This document shows positions 62,452-64,000 of a stretch of DNA of 64,000 nucleotides, one piece after another. Made by a program: the position numbers and the translations under genes. How positions within the stretch are numbered: the stretch's first letter is position 1; every line of letters starts with the position of its first letter. Origin of the DNA: Pseudo-nitzschia pungens (lineage: Eukaryota > Bacillariophyta > Bacillariophyceae > Bacillariales > Bacillariaceae); NCBI GenBank assembly GCA_037355855.1, contig CM074758.1, forward strand, positions 4,871,001 through 4,935,000, read 5' to 3'. The notes under the pieces are model-generated. The model was not told the origin of the DNA. It did no database searches and saw only the letters and a list, made by a program, of their open reading frames with translations.

Positions 62452-64000
62452 ATGATGCCCCTGCCACAACTACCACTACCACCACCAGCAGCAGCAGCAC
62501 CAGCACCAGCAACACCACCCTCGATCACCCTTCTCGGCGGCAACGACATCCACCGCGAGATGACGAAAACACCGAACACGAAGCAGAAAACGAAGCAAAC
62601 GACCAAGAATGAGCATGAGAACGAGCATGCGAATGAGAATGAGCATGCGAATGAGAACGAGCATGCGAATGCGAATGCGACAACGAATACCAAGCATTCC
62701 TGTATTTTTCATTATTTCGTCTTGGTCATCGGTTGCTTGACCATTTACGTGGTCGCCAAGCAATCGGTTTCGTTGCACGAGTATACCGACATTGGTTCGG
62801 TGATGTATACTACCGCAAGCGATTCCAATCATTCCAATCATTCCAATCATTCCAATCATTCCAATCAACAACAACAACAACCACAACAACAACGTCCCTG
62901 GATGGTGATCCACGTCGGACCCCCGAAAACCGGAACGACGACCATCCAGGATGGCTTTTACGAAAAATCCATTGCCACCATGCTGGGAAGATACGACAAT
63001 GTCTTTTACGCCGGCACCAAGTTGGAGGAAACCGGCAAGCGGGTCATTTTTCTCAAGAATAGTAGTAGAAATAGGAATAGGAATGGGAATGGGAATAGGA
63101 GTCCTTACAACAATGCTACTACTACTACTACTAGTAGTACTACTACTACTAGTAGTTCTAGTAGTACTAGTATTAATAGTAGTAGTGCTACTACTAGCAG
63201 CAACCACATTGATACTAACAACAACAAAAATAACAAGAACAACAACAACAAAAGAACGGTCAATTCCAAGGCCTTTACGATGCAGGCGATCGTCCTGGAC
63301 AAGGATCCGGCGGTCACCCGGTTGCTCCGGCGGCACAGGGCCGCGGGACGAAACGTGATCATCAGCTCGGAGCAATACACGTCGCGCGGCAACCACCAGC
63401 TGTGGAACGGGTCGGAATGGGGGAAGGTCTACGGGAGCATCTTTCTGAGCGGCGCCCGGAACGTGAGCGTCGAAAAAGCGAGCGGCGACGAGGAGGAGGA
63501 GGACGACGACGACGACGATCGCGTCGACGACGACGAATACGAATACGAATACGAATACGAATACGACGATGAATACGAATACGAATACGAACACGACGAT
63601 GAATACGAATACGAACACGAAGACAGCATCATTGATCAGGAAAACAACTCGAATGGGAATCGCGGAAATCGCCGATTGTTGCTGCAGGAAGACGACGACA
63701 ATGACAATGACAATGACAATGACTTGGACACAAACACAAACACAAACACAAACACAATCCACACCACGGAGGAACCTTATTTTGGCTTTGACGTCAAGAT
63801 CGTCGTCACCTACCGGCACTTTTTTGCCTGGCTTCCCTCGTTGCACTACCAGCGCTACATCTACCCGCCCGCGTTTCTGAGGGACGAAACGGAAATCCGG
63901 AGAAAGCGCGTCCCGGGACTCGTCGAGTACATCGAGGACTACCTGTCGTTTGCAAGGGGCGGCGAGCGCCACGAGGCCGTCGACGAATACGAATACGAAC
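62452..64000 (+). CDS. Golgi-type sulfotransferase, 5' part, runs off the window
   Basis: The ATG at 62452 (a second Met follows) opens a frame that stays open to base 64000. The N-terminus is cytosolic, with Pro-rich and NEHA/NENEH repeats. A membrane anchor follows at about residues 84-102 (CIFHYFVLVIGCLTIYVVA), so topology is type II. WMVIHVGPPKTGTTTIQ (residues 150-166) is the PAPS 5'-phosphosulfate-binding loop of sulfotransferases. NVIISSEQYT and FDVKIVVTYRHFFAWLPSLHYQ resemble the later core and 3'-phosphate-binding parts. Microsatellite-encoded inserts interrupt it: SNH and Gln runs, a Thr/Ser tract from ACTAGT repeats (63115-63190), Asp/Glu and Glu-Tyr runs (63490-63620), and Asn-Asp/Asn-Thr runs. 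It probably sulfates glycans in the Golgi. The C-terminus is not in the window. Confidence 0.82.
   Translation, partial: MMPLPQLPLPPPAAAAPAPATPPSITLLGGNDIHREMTKTPNTKQKTKQTTKNEHENEHANENEHANENEHANANATTNTKHSCIFHYFVLVIGCLTIYVVAKQSVSLHEYTDIGSVMYTTASDSNHSNHSNHSNHSNQQQQQPQQQRPWMVIHVGPPKTGTTTIQDGFYEKSIATMLGRYDNVFYAGTKLEETGKRVIFLKNSSRNRNRNGNGNRSPYNNATTTTTSSTTTTSSSSSTSINSSSATTSSNHIDTNNNKNNKNNNNKRTVNSKAFTMQAIVLDKDPAVTRLLRRHRAAGRNVIISSEQYTSRGNHQLWNGSEWGKVYGSIFLSGARNVSVEKASGDEEEEDDDDDDRVDDDEYEYEYEYEYDDEYEYEYEHDDEYEYEHEDSIIDQENNSNGNRGNRRLLLQEDDDNDNDNDNDLDTNTNTNTNTIHTTEEPYFGFDVKIVVTYRHFFAWLPSLHYQRYIYPPAFLRDETEIRRKRVPGLVEYIEDYLSFARGGERHEAVDEYEYE

Noticed and set aside
62476..63972. 498-codon open frame on the minus strand
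   Set aside because: Valine/phenylalanine-rich shadow of the sulfotransferase gene; no motifs, while the plus frame has a membrane anchor and PAPS loop.

Overview
This window is eukaryotic nuclear DNA, most likely from a diatom (stramenopile). The reasons are several. Host genes carry diatom-style features: secreted Cys-rich modules followed by long Pro-Ser repeats, a FAS1 protein with Cys-rich modules, and a Golgi-type sulfotransferase. Spliceosomal introns with GTGAGT donors are visible. There are Copia and Gypsy retrotransposons with 5-bp target duplications, a piggyBac-type DDE transposon and a Crypton/GCR1_C remnant. Intergenic DNA is rich in short palindromes such as TACGGTA, GTACGTAC and ACTAGT. 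Genus cannot be settled from the sequence alone. Most of the window is mobile or repetitive DNA, with perhaps seven host genes between the insertions.

1-25 kb is transposon dominated. A Gypsy 3' half (pol plus 3' LTR, 1-2038) sits inside a broken Crypton-like recombinase gene (2039-2981). A 5.6-kb piggyBac-like element follows (3498-9127). Its transposase is split by one in-frame TAA, and a convergent accessory gene of unknown function lies beside it. Next come a TA-flanked MITE (9214-9790) and, 7 bp later, a Copia element (9798-14913) with identical 94-bp LTRs. That Copia element has lost protease and nearly all of integrase and carries a 658-aa coiled-coil first ORF. A trypsin-like protease gene (16106-17113, minus) is the first clear host gene. 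After two foldback repeats comes a complete Gypsy element (19124-24860) with identical 323-bp LTRs, a 5-bp target duplication, and gag and pol in one frame separated by a single TGA.

25-37 kb holds a dispersed repeat, a poorly resolved hypothetical gene next to a microsatellite, a large secreted ShKT/Pro-Ser-repeat protein (28350-31352, minus), a microsatellite field full of ACTAGT, and a membrane-anchored SGNH/PC-esterase-like gene (35416-36699, minus).

37-52 kb is again mobile. A 5'-truncated LINE with a 19-bp target duplication lies in a 150-bp tandem array. A putative 6.4-kb DNA transposon (41043-47477) with TCGCGA-rich ends is filled with tandem arrays (181-bp satellite, ~40-bp C-rich minisatellite) and keeps only a zinc-finger-like N-terminal fragment of a possible transposase. 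A complete 4.2-kb LTR element (47674-51860) has identical 441-bp LTRs and a 5-bp duplication but encodes only Gag.

52-64 kb has more host genes: a two-exon SLATT-like two-TM membrane protein, a secreted FAS1/Cys-module protein that continues across a probable micro-intron or frameshift, a degraded Cys-rich pseudogene, a degraded LINE copy, and the 5' part of a sulfotransferase gene running off the window. Several host proteins contain in-frame microsatellites. Three LTR elements with indistinguishable LTR pairs suggest recent retrotransposition here. Two of those three lack essential genes and must have been moved in trans.
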